Positions 1 through 9,352 of a DNA stretch of 64,000 bases are shown here, piece by piece. The position numbers were made by a program, and so were the translations under genes. Numbering within the stretch: position 1 is the first letter of the stretch; every line of letters begins with the position of its first letter. Location: contig NC_063446.1 of assembly GCF_020379485.1 (NCBI RefSeq), positions 23,896,610 through 23,960,609 on the forward strand, read 5' to 3'. A model generated the notes under the pieces. The model did not search any database, had not been told where the DNA came from, and was given only the letters and a program-made list of their open reading frames with translations. The DNA is from Brassica napus. Taxonomy: Eukaryota; Streptophyta; Magnoliopsida; Brassicales; Brassicaceae.

Positions 1-160
1 GCCCCAGTAGCGGCAAGTGCCTTTTTATGACATAGAAACACGTAAACTGCCATAGAGTGAAAATAACTCTTTTTTAAAAAATTTTTATAGGATTGTGAAT
101 TTGTATTATTTGGTGAGTATTTTATGTTTATGTTTATATGTGGTCGGAGGTTGTAATATG

Positions 161-480
161 TTTGGGAAGTGTTTTCTGGATTTTACCAAAAATGGATTTT
201 TCCGGGTTTGGATAGGACAAAGCGTTTTCTGGGTTTTGACAGAAAAATACGTTGTACGTGTTTATAAATGTATTTTTTCTGAATTTTGACGGGACAAAGT
301 GTTTTCTGGATTTTGGCGGAAAAACACATTTTCTGGGTTTTGGCTGTCAAAAAGTGTTCTCCATGGTTTAACAGAAAAACACGAAAAAAAATGTTTTGGC
401 TGAAAAATATTTTTTTTCTTCAGATTTTGGTGAAAAACATGTTTTTTTTTTTGAGTTTTGGGAGAAAATGCGTTTTTGAG
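161..480. repeat. Degenerate ~28-bp minisatellite
   Basis: About ten degenerate copies of a roughly 27-28 base unit lie head to tail. The unit resembles GTTTTCTGGRTTTTG followed by RCRGAAAAACAC. The best copies start near 171, 220, 300 and 328. Both strands are open over 65-80 codons here because the unit has few stops, but the peptides are low-complexity and resemble nothing, so I treat them as non-coding. The flanks 1-160 and 481-759 are AT-rich with no feature I can support. Confidence 0.6.
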
Positions 481-759
481 TTTATACATGAAATTGCAAT
501 TTTCTTATTAAAAATGTTATATAATTAATTTTTATATTTGTAATAAAAGTATTTAGGTCTTTTTGATTTTGAGATGTAAATATAACATCCAAACTCTACT
601 TTTTCTAACATAGATGGTGATTCAATAGCGATAAACAAACGACATCTGAATGCTAGAACGAACAAGACCTAAATAATTAAAATAAGTCATACTCGTATTG
701 TATAGAAATGGATCAACATAATTTGCATAAAAGGGATTTTTTTTTAAGTTTTGTAATTT

Positions 760-886
760 TAAAGTTTGGATCAAAATATAAAATATGGTTAAAAGTGAAA
801 ATAAAAATTAGACTTTTCTAAGTGCGACCATTGATATCAATTAGCGTTTTTACAAACTAGAACGAATAATGGGGGCTATAGAACGA
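760..886 (+). repeat. Duplicated promoter-region segment, copy 1
   Basis: About 127 bases here recur in the same orientation at 6217-6343, downstream of the RRM gene, with roughly 85-88% identity by eye. Shared landmarks are GTTTGGAT, AAAAGTGAAAATAAAAAT, AGACTTTTCTAAGTG, TGATATCAATTAG and ATAGAACGA. This copy lies just upstream of the RRM gene, so the second copy probably marks a former tandem duplicate of that gene's upstream region. Confidence 0.7.
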
Positions 887-892
887 AAATAT

Positions 893-936
893 TAAAAGCC
901 CAGAGCAGCCCAAAGAAGATGGTTGTCTAGGGTTTT
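893..936 (+). promoter_or_regulatory. Telo-box and GCCCA elements of the RRM gene promoter
   Basis: Two GCCCA elements (site II-like, near 898-912) precede a telo-box, TAGGGTTTT at 928-936, which is AAAACCCTA on the other strand. In plants this pair is typical of genes for ribosome biogenesis, nucleolar and translation proteins. It sits 130-170 bases before the chosen ATG. The functional link is inference. Confidence 0.55.
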
Positions 937-1065
937 AACTTATTGCTGCTCTCTCGGGGGTTGATTGTAGAGATTTCTGCTCTAAATTCCTCCGGCGGTG
1001 GTGTTATTTTATTTGTAACTTATTGCTGTTATCAGCTCTTGCCGGCGTTGTGTTTCATCCTCTCC

Positions 1066-1727
1066 ATGGCCAGTTATAGCCAGAAAGCTAATTTATTGGT
1101 TAAGAGAAAGCCGGAAGATGGTTTGGGGACCGAACCGGTTCTGAAGAAACATAAAGAAAAATCTGAGGAGAAGGAGATTGAAGCAAGGGTTGAGTTGTTG
1201 TCTGATATTGAGGCTAATTTGGTATAATTTTCTGGAAGTTTGAATATTCTGTATATATGCTTTATGTTCTTCGGTTAAGCATCTTTTGGTTCTTACTATG
1301 GCCAGGAGACAGTGGAGACCGAACCTGTCCATAGGGAGGAGAAGGAGACAGCGAAAGGATTTTCTGATGAGATCAAAGGAAGGGTCGAGTTGTTGGAGAA
1401 TGAGGCTAATTTAATCTCAGTGGAAGGACTTGATGAAACTCCCAAGGAAGCTGCCGTAAGTATATTCTAATGTTTGTTATATATTTAGTTCAATTAAGCA
1501 TCTTCGTGTTATCTCATATTCTTGTTCCAGTTGCTAACAGGAGACCTCTTCTTGTTATGCAATTGAAGGAGGCGTTTACCACTTTTGTATGCTAAACACA
1601 ACTTGCTGTTAAATTCAGGAACTTAAAAAGACGCTCTTTGTTGCTCATCTCCCTCCCCAAACTAAAATAAGAGATATGTAAGTAGCACCCTTCACTTGAA
1701 CTAGTTTAGTTTCTCATACTGATTTTA

Positions 1728-1758
<31 letters not shown>

Positions 1759-4700
1759 TTCATCCTCCAGCATACGTTTCTTCAAAGATGTTGGACAAGT
1801 TGTTCGTGTTCTACTTCAAGCTACCGACAAGGGAAAGTGTGCGGGCCAAGGTTTTGTTGAATTTGCTTCTGCTAGCCAAGCAAAGAAGGTGAGACTAGTT
1901 CATATTACGGGTGAACTAGTGTTTAATTATTATACATGTAGCTAATTGAATCTTTTATGCTCTAGGCACTGGAAAAGAAGAAGAATGAATATTTGCATAA
2001 ACGCAATATTTTCCTGGATGTGGCTCATAAGGGAGCTCTACACCTTCCACCCAAGTATATTTATTATTGCTCGAGTTTTGATGCCATTACTGGTGATTAA
2101 CGCTATTGTTTTTCGTAATTTAGGTATTGCATCGATCACAAGGTTTGGTAAGTGATTTTACTATTTACCTCTTTAGAAGAGCACATTGGGTGCAGCTAGT
2201 TTGGAGATATCACAAATGTTTTTTTTTTTTTTTTTTTTTTTTTTATGTATTCCAGGTACCAAGAAGACTATCTTCAACAAGAAAGCCTTAGGATACAAGA
2301 AGATCCCAAGTTTGCTGAGGTACCTCTTCTTATTATCTTCGTAATATGTCATGATTAGCCTTTTAATATCACAACTGTTGCACACGAAGTCGAATATAAA
2401 TCTTATTTTGCTACTTTTTGTTGTTATGCAATTTTAAGTCCTTTTCTCTTTAAAGAGCCTTGCTAACGCACTTGCCTGTTAAATTCAGGAAGCTACCATT
2501 CTTTTTGTTGCCAATCTCTCTCCACAAACGACTAATTTATTACATATGTAAGTAGCACCTTAAGTTTCCATTTTCCTTCTTTGACCCAAGTTTTCTGTGA
2601 CTGATATTTTACCATCCACTCTTACAGCATCAATTTCTTGGAAGATGATGGAGTTGTTGTCAGTGTTCGACTTATTGTAAGCCACGAGGGTAAGCATGTG
2701 GGCTGTGGCTTTGTTGAGTTTGCTTCTGCTAATCAAGCTAAGAAGGTGATCAGTTTTTTTTCTTCTAGTAATATTATGAACAAGTGTTAAAAATATACTT
2801 GAAAATAGCTGATTAAATTTTTTTTCTACCGCAGGCACTGGAAAAGAAGAATGGTGAATATTTGCACGATTATAAGATCTTGTTGATGAAAAGGCGTGAT
2901 GAAACTCCCAATTTTGTTGAGGTACCTCTTCTTATTAGTTATTACCCTCAAAATACGTCACGCTTAACCTTGAATAAAACAACTGTTGCACACAAAATCG
3001 AAAGATTTCTTACTTTTGGATTACTCGTCAGATGAGGCTCTGCTTTCTTCTGTTTGCAATTTAAGTCTTTTTTTTCTCCTGTGAGTCGTGCTGATACACT
3101 TGCCTGTTATATGCAGGAAGTTGCCACTGTAAGAAGTAAGACGATCAGTGTTACCCATTTCTCTGGCCAAACTAAAATATCAGATATGTAAGTAGCACCA
3201 TAAACCACCACTTTTATTCTCGGAGAAATCTTTTTCATGACTGACATTTTAACAGCATCAATTTCTTCAAAGATGTTGGCCAAGTTGTTCATGTTCGACT
3301 TATTGTAAACCCCAAGATCAAGCATGTGAGGCTTGGCTTTGTCGAGTTTGCTTCTGCTAACGAAGCAGAGAAGGTGAGAGTTGTTTTTAGTGATGATGAA
3401 AATTATTTTAGTAGTCATTTGAAAACTAGAGTATACTTATGATGAGAATTACACAAGTACGAATCCTAATTATATATTTTTCTTCTGTAGGCGCTGGAAA
3501 AGAACGGCGAATATTTGTTCGATAGAGATATCTATCTTGATTTTGTTGAGGAAGCTGCATACACTATACTATCCAGGTAAATTGATATTCCATGTTATGG
3601 AGATTTGTTTATGTAACACTGGTTGCAACTTATTGTTACAATTTTGGTGCTATTGAAGCAGAATAACGTAATTATACTTTTGTTAATTAGGCATTGCGTA
3701 GATCACAAGGTTTGGTACGAAAACTACCCACAACGAGAAAGCCCTCTGATTGAAGAACATGCAGCAACAGAAACTCCCGATTTTGTTGAGGTACCACTTC
3801 TTAGATATGTCAGGTTTAGAAGAACCACAAAGTCGAAAGATGACTGTCTCTGGGATGAGTCTTCCTTTTTGTTGTTATGCACATCAAGTCCTCCTTTTCT
3901 CGTAGAGTCGTGCTAACACACTTGACTGTTAAACTCAGGATGTTAACTTGATGGAAACGACGGTCTTTTTTGCCGCAGTCACTATGAAAAAAGACAAATG
4001 TAGCATGTCAAATATGTAAGTTGCACCTTTAATTTCCTCTTTGTTCTTGGATCAAAGTTTTTGATAACTAATATTTTTATCCTTTATTTTTTTACAGCAT
4101 CAGTATCTTCAAATCTGCTGGAGAAATTGTTCGTGTTCGGCTTGTAGTAGACCACAGGGATGAGCCTCTCGGATGTGGTTTTGTTGAGTTTGCTTCTGCT
4201 GAGGAAGCAAAGAAGGTGAGAGTCATTTATAGTAATGATGAAAAGTATTGAAGTAGTCATTTGGGAAGTAGTGTATACTTATGAGAGAAGAATGGTACTG
4301 CGATTAAAGCAGGGATTGCTGATTAAATTTTTTATACTGTAGGCTGTGCTAGAGAAGAATGGTACTGCTATTTATGTCAGGGTGGCCGAGAAAGCTCCAT
4401 ACCGTTTCCGACCCAAGTAAAGCGATTTTCCATATGGAAATTTGTTTCTCTAAACTTAATGCTATAGTTTTTATGCCATAACCAGAAGATTAACGCTATC
4501 AACTTTTGTTTATTAGGTGCAACCTTGCAGACCTTGCGGATAAGCTTTGGTATGTGATTAAACTATTTGCATTTGGAGTTTTTTTTTTTTTATCAAAAGC
4601 AGTTTTTTTTTTATCAAAAGCAAGTGAAGCTTTTGGATTTATATGACAAGGGTTTTTGATATTATTCCAGGTATGAAGACAAGCTTCGACGAGAAGGCTT

Positions 4701-4782
4701 TGGTTTGCCGAGCAAATCGGAGCTGAGGATAGAGGAGGCAGTCTTCTGCGGTAAGAAGACAATCTTCTCTGACAAAGACTGA
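1066..4782 (+). CDS. Multi-exon protein with four RRM domains, nucleolin-like
   Basis: Predicted RNA-binding protein. I place exons at 1066-1221, 1306-1455, 1619-1677, 1771-1888, 1966-2054, 2124-2147, 2256-2319, 2489-2547, 2628-2745, 2835-2921, 3117-3187, 3256-3373, 3491-3576, 3691-3790, 3939-4015, 4098-4215, 4343-4416, 4517-4549 and 4671-4782, all with GT/AG ends. The lysine/glutamate-rich N-terminus has a KKHK nuclear-signal-like stretch. Four RRMs follow (first exons at 1619, 2489, 3117 and 3939). Each has an RNP2-like strand such as ILFVANL and an RNP1-like strand such as GCGFVEFA, and each is cut by introns at the same two points. The final part is charged and matches nothing I know. ATG 1066 is preferred over the in-frame ATG 943 for its CCATGGCC context. 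The four RRMs and nuclear-type N-terminus resemble plant nucleolin-like proteins; the exact orthologue is not identified. Nothing in the frame looks broken. Confidence 0.75.
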
Positions 4783-5849
4783 TTGAAGAAGAAGATGAAG
4801 CTCTTTGGTGTATATAACTTGTGATAAAATCCAGCTTTATAACTCCTTAAAATATTTACGGTCATGTAAGGTTTCTCAGTGCCCCCCAAACACAAGTCAT
4901 ATCCTTTTGCTAGCAAAGACTGCGATTTCATAGCCTTTGTACACACAAAAATTTAGGTGTTTTCACTTTTAATAGAGTAAAACCACAAGTCAGGAAAAGA
5001 TGCACCCGAGATATGCTCAAAAATCAGCCAGCTCCTGCATGTAGGATAGGTAGTATGTACTACAGTAACATGTAAACCGAAAGGGGAAATGATTTTTGCT
5101 TTGCCTTCAACTACATAAATACTGGGCAGAAGCTTACCGTCAATGGGCGAAATCACCGCAAGTGATACTGTAATTGTTACCCCAAAACGTAACAAACTTC
5201 TGATGCGTGAAGGACACCACTAGTCCTCAAGATAAAATCAAGTGTCCATGGTAGCTAAAAGCTAAAGAAGACACAGAGTCCTTGTGCCCTGGAAGCTCTC
5301 AGAACCCCATTCTGGTTTTCAACGTTAAGTCTCTTTCAAACCCTGCCTAGTAACAACATCAGCCTGCATACTCAGAAAGGAACCAACCCACTAATATGAG
5401 TCAGCATAATCACCTTTGCTTGTCACAGACCTGAAAATTTCTCATGCAAAAGCGCAACCCATATTTATTTACCCTCCAAGTGTTTACTATGTTGCTAACG
5501 TAGCGGTCCACTTGAAATTATAACAAGACAAATGAATCAATATATATCTTGTGTTGTCAGAAACATCAAAATTAAGTTAAAAACTAGATTTTTAATGGGT
5601 TATATACGAAGTTGGATATGAGATAGTATTTTGAGTATATTGTGTATTATTATGTTATATAAGATATGCTTATACAAAACAATTGTGTAATAATGCTTAA
5701 AGACACCAGACTCACCCTACCCAGCTGCTCAATCTCCTGCCCACACTAATTCGCCCTTTTTATTGCTGAACTTGATGTTTAAGTCGTGTATACAGATTTC
5801 TACATTCGAGCTCACCCAGCTTTGCATGTTAAATGTGTACCTTTATCAA
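4783..5849. other. 3' flank of the RRM gene; no gene seen
   Basis: This holds the presumed 3' UTR and intergenic DNA. Minus-strand open frames at 4662-4946 and 4953-5195 have no recognisable domain. The part from 5320 is duplicated at 7196-7705 (separate entry). Confidence 0.5.
5320..5595 (+). repeat. Intergenic duplication, copy 1
   Basis: This diverged segment is shared in direct orientation with 7196-7705. Common stretches in order are TCTCTTTCAAACC, GCATACTCA, AACCAACCCACTAATATG, CCAGCAT (or TCAGCAT), ATGTTGCTAA, GTAGCGG, ATAACAAGACAA, ATATATATCTTGTGTTGTCA and AAGTTAAAA. The second copy is longer through an insertion between the halves. Confidence 0.65.
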
Positions 5850-5867
5850 TTTGATCCAGCATTTGTT

Positions 5868-6052
5868 TTTTTTTTTTTTTTTTTTTTGATTAACCGGGAG
5901 GGACTTCCACCCCCGGGGGCCAACCCCTCGGCACGAGGCGGACCATTTGGTACTATGGGGAATTAGATACCCCAATTGTCTGGCCAGCGGTTCGAACCCG
6001 GGTGCGTATTGAGGCCGAAGCTCTCTCAACACCACCAGGCCAACCCCGCTGG
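5868..6052 (-). mobile_element. tRNA-derived SINE with an 18-bp target-site duplication
   Basis: Read on the minus strand, this 185-bp element starts CCAGCGGGGTTGGCC. It has a Pol III A-box (TGGCCTGGTGG), a B-box (GGTTCGAACC) and ends in a run of about 20 A, seen as T from 5868. The direct repeat TTTGATCCAGCATTTGTT flanks it exactly at 5850-5867 and 6053-6070. Box spacing, tail and long target duplication fit a tRNA-derived SINE as found in Brassicaceae. The perfect 18-bp duplication suggests a fairly recent insertion. The family name is not assigned. Confidence 0.92.
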
Positions 6053-6216
6053 TTTGATCCAGCATTTGTTCCCGTCGTTAAATCTTCTTATTCATCAAAA
6101 AATGGCCTTGTAACAAAACAAGTATTGTTCCTTAAAAGAAAAGCAGTGTAACGCAATCTTCTTCGCCAACGATATGCAAATTTGTTCCAAGGAATTATAT
6201 TGGAAGATTTACCATG

Positions 6217-6343
6217 AAAGTTTGGATAAAAATTTAAAATATGATTAAAAGTGAAAATAAAAATCAGACTTTTCTAAGTGTGAACAATGATATCAATTAG
6301 CCTTTTCACAAACTAAAAAGAATAATGGTAGCGATAGAACGAT
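6217..6343 (+). repeat. Duplicated promoter-region segment, copy 2
   Basis: Direct-orientation partner of 760-886. Just downstream, near 6370, a short stretch GGTACTGCTATT resembles the exon at 4343-4416 of the RRM gene. A larger decayed duplicate of that gene may once have stood here, but nothing coding remains. Confidence 0.6.
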
Positions 6344-7195
6344 GTTTTGTGGGAACGAGACTGATGAAAGGGTACTGCTATTCATGTTTTGATTCATTTG
6401 TAGAAGATGTAGTTAAGATGATTCTGGACACGAGACAACCCCATTGGTTGAGGTTAGGGCTCCACTAAATCACCACTTTGCTTCAATTGTTTTAGATTTG
6501 TTAGAAATTGGTTTTCAATAGATTCTGAACGTTTATTTCCATGCATAGGATAAAGTGGAGAATATTCATTTTCACTTAAAAAGAACTGTCTTAAAAAAAA
6601 TATAATATTATTTCACCATTAGTTTTATTATATCAAGTCGGATATGCGGAAAAATAATCTGGACCCGAAAAGAATCCGTCCCAGATATTGACAAAACAAT
6701 TTAGAAATTGACTGAGAAGTGTTCACAAAAAAAAAAAATTGAGAAGTAGTTAAAATTAAAATTAAGTAGGTAAAATATGGCAAAATCAACTAAAAAACCC
6801 CCGGTGAGATTAATCTTGAGAATTGAGGAAAAGCTTTTTTGGTCACACAACATTTTTATATCTATCTAGGCTAAGAAAAAAAATGCTTTAAATAAAATAT
6901 CATGAACGAGAATGATATAATCATATAATAGACCTTAGACAATAGAACATGATTTAAATTTTAAAAAAGTTTCATGACAGATCAGACCGAACCTGCTTCG
7001 TAGCAACTAAAAGACCTCGTATATAGTGTGATTAAATTGACCACCATGCAGTCCAGGGAAAAACATATGCGTCCTCATAGTCATACATGACCAGCCATGT
7101 ACAGATAACATAATATAAGATCAAATACAAAAAAAAAAAACTCAGGTTCTCTTAATTTACTAGTTAATTTTATACAATCTTGAACGTTACCCTTT
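6344..7195. other. Gene-free AT-rich stretch
   Basis: I see no coding frame, RNA gene or recognisable element. A run of A at 6725-6737 has TGAGAAGT on both sides (6713-6720 and again near 6740), which may be a tiny poly(A) insertion. Confidence 0.5.
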
Positions 7196-7705
7196 TTTCA
7201 TTGTTTGTTGATCTCTTTCAAACCGGTCGTTGTAATAACATATGCATACTCAATAACGCCAGCAGTAACCAACCCACTAATATGTTATATGTGCCAGCAT
7301 ATCGATACCTCAACCCACTGACTTAAAATGATTATGATTTGTAGTCTAGACTTCGAATCGCTTAAGATGAGGAAGGATTAGACGATAGATGGCATGTGAT
7401 AGTATTAGCCTTTGCACTACGCCACTACCACGTGTTGAGGACATGGCAAGCCTCTGACTCGCACGTTTGGGGACGGGGAACGACAGGGATGGCACGGGAA
7501 CGCAAATTAAGAAAAACAATACCTAGATCGTTTTGAAAAATGTAAACAAAATTTTTACAAGGATTATTACTGTGTTTAGTTTTGATCAGCTAGGGAACAA
7601 GGTTTGACTTAGGTTGAATTGAATATCATGTTGCTAATGTAGCGGACTTGAAACTATAACAAGACAATATATATCTTGTGTTGTCAGAAATATCAAAATC
7701 AAGTT
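7196..7705 (+). repeat. Intergenic duplication, copy 2
   Basis: Direct-orientation partner of 5320-5595. The right part, 7625-7705, is the best conserved and includes ATATATATCTTGTGTTGTCA. The middle, about 7320-7600, is unique to this copy. Confidence 0.6.
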
Positions 7706-8275
7706 AAAATGGTGGGGGAAGCACGATTATTCATGGCATATGTTAAACCGATGGTGCATGAATAAATAACGACGAGTTAATTCAGATGGATTAAATAAAC
7801 CGATCGTATTAGACATGTTTCGGTGAGCTTGAACGAAGATGAACCGGTTTGATTTTATTAACAAAGCGAATTCATGTGGTTAAACGGTCAAACCGGTTTT
7901 CACACTTATACGGGTAACGCTATTAATAGTATAGAGTGTTGTGTCCCACATCGCTCGTTATTACTATTTTATACCAATCTTTAATAAACAAATGCGTAAA
8001 GCAAATACTCTTCGTGTAGTAGTTAAATAACAGAGAGAAGGATGGGATCGTGTGATTAATATAAAAACCTTCGGTGAAAAAGATTATTAACGATAATAAT
8101 TAATTTATACGAGGTTGACATATTATATTCCTCAAGTGATGAATTTAAAAATGATGCACGTATTAATCTTTGAATGGACACTTTGTAGGCCCAAATATTA
8201 AAATAGTCAGTAGTGTAGGCCCACGACGACTCCAGCGCGTGTTAAAAGGTTTTCCACTATAAGAAATGAAAACTT
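7706..8275. other. Gene-free stretch with an orphan USE-like motif
   Basis: No coding frame is supported. A perfect snRNA upstream element, GTCCCACATCG, lies at 7943-7953. The nearest AT-rich TATA-like words begin about 15 and 27 bases later, which fits neither the Pol II nor the Pol III plant snRNA spacing, so I do not call a promoter. Confidence 0.5.
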
Positions 8276-8327
8276 GTCCAACATCGAAAACTCAGCTGAA
8301 CGTTTGAGAATTTCAAAGCTTATAAAA
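8276..8327 (+). promoter_or_regulatory. snRNA-type promoter (USE + TATA, Pol II spacing)
   Basis: The upstream sequence element GTCCAACATCG (8276-8286) differs from the plant snRNA consensus RTCCCACATCG at one base. A TATA box, TATAAAAAG, begins at 8321. The gap is 34 bases, the Pol II class spacing and the same gap seen at the U1 gene in this window. A start near 8351 is expected about 30 bases after the TATA box. Confidence 0.85.
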
Positions 8328-8350
8328 AGAAGCTAGTGTCTCGCATTAAA

Positions 8351-8548
8351 ATTCAACACTTGGTCATTTACAATGATCTGCCAATCGACCCTCCTCTCAT
8401 GATGGGCTTGGTTTTACTCCATGCGCTAATGAGTCGACATGTTGAGTGGTGGGTGACTATGTGTTGCTCACCCGTTGAAAATTAAACCTTTCTGAGTTTA
8501 GGAGAGGTCAAATTTTTTGGAAAGGGTTCCCTTCGGGGATCACCCTTA
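8351..8548 (+). ncRNA. Unassigned Sm-class snRNA-type RNA (~198 nt)
   Basis: The transcript expected from the promoter has the 3' architecture of an Sm-class snRNA. A consensus Sm site, AATTTTTTGG (8511-8520), is followed at once by a terminal hairpin: AAGGGT/ACCCTT and TCCC/GGGA pair around a TTCG tetraloop (8522-8547) with a two-base bulge. Inside, GGGTGA (8451-8456) pairs with TCACCC (8468-8473), CCTCTC (8393-8398) with GAGAGG (8502-8507), and TCAACA (8353-8358) with TGTTGA (8440-8445). It lacks the diagnostic sequences of U1, U2, U5, U6, U12 and the telomerase RNA template. GCTTGG, GCTAATGAG and TTGAAAA recall U4, but the 5' end and spacing do not fit. No open frame overlaps it convincingly. 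It may be a diverged U4 or U4atac relative or a new RNA. Expression is not shown. Confidence 0.7.
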
Positions 8549-8567
8549 CAATTTTCTAGTTTGAATT
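8549..8567 (+). terminator. Plant snRNA 3' box-like signal
   Basis: CA, seven bases, then AGTTTGAA directly follows the terminal hairpin. The plant Pol II snRNA 3' box is CA(N3-10)AGTNNAA, so this is a near match at the right place. Confidence 0.55.
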
Positions 8568-9275
8568 TATTTATTTAATGAACGTATTTTAGCTTTAAAT
8601 GATTTCGAAAATACTTTTTCCGTTTTTTGAACAAGGAAATGAATCTCATGTGCCCAACACGTGATCGTTTTGTTTAAAATACTTATCACAACTTTTATGC
8701 TTTCCTTTGCTACACTCCTTCCACTCTACTTGTACCCAACTCATAAACTTTTTATTTTATCAACAACAATCTATCTTATTAAATTAGAAGTACCTTTTCA
8801 TTTTGTTTGGCTATTTTGTTTGGCAACACTAGTTGCAAAGTTAAAAAAAAATAAAAATTCTGTTTGGACACAAATATAACATCTATCTTTGGCTTTTGTT
8901 TTATAAAAAAAGTAGGCCAAATCGTAATTAAAACTCTTCTGCGTCGGGGGCGTAAATAAAAAACTTTAATGCATGTGGAAAGGGCCTTTGATTTAGTTAT
9001 ATTGTTTCCACATTTTTCGGTTTGTCAAATGTCGGATCAGTTAGAATAATATTCTCACCTAACTAGATTTTGCCAACTGATAAAGCCTCAACTTAGTGTG
9101 CATGTTCCTCTTTTACAAATTTAAAGCATGTTCCTCCCAAATGAGGAAATATCTCTGCACAATTGGAAAGAACTAACACACCTGTCAAACAGTATTTACA
9201 GATTTGGCAGATAACACACAAGAAAGAGTTAAAAGAGACCTACACAACAACAACAAAAAACAAACACACAGAACG
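8568..9275. other. Intergenic, no gene seen
   Basis: AT-rich DNA between the snRNA-type gene and the 3' end of the BTB gene. A 72-codon plus-strand frame at 8661-8879 is hydrophobic, has no Kozak context or homology I recognise, and is not called. Confidence 0.5.
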
Positions 9276-9333
9276 TTCCTCTTTTCTAGATTTTTTTTTT
9301 TTTTTTTTTGGCACAATTCCTCTTTTCTAGATT
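9276..9333 (-). repeat. Poly(T) stub in a 17-bp target duplication
   Basis: TTCCTCTTTTCTAGATT is repeated exactly at 9276-9292 and 9317-9333. Between them are only about 17 T followed by GGCACAA. On the minus strand this is a few bases plus a poly(A) tail, as left by an extremely 5'-truncated LINE or SINE insertion. It lies in the 3' UTR region of the BTB gene. Confidence 0.7.
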
Positions 9334-9352
9334 CAGACCTCAACAAAAGAGT

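Noticed and set aside
7943..7985. Second snRNA promoter from the USE at 7943
   Set aside because: No TATA box at either expected spacing and no Sm site or hairpin downstream.
8351..8548. Calling the unassigned RNA U4 snRNA
   Set aside because: It shares GCTTGG, GCTAATGAG and TTGAAAA, but the predicted 5' end is about 45 bases too early, the TTTGCG U6-pairing segment is absent and spacing between blocks differs.
8351..8548. Telomerase RNA or a Pol III RNA
   Set aside because: No CTAAACCC-type template, and the 34-base USE-TATA gap is the Pol II class.
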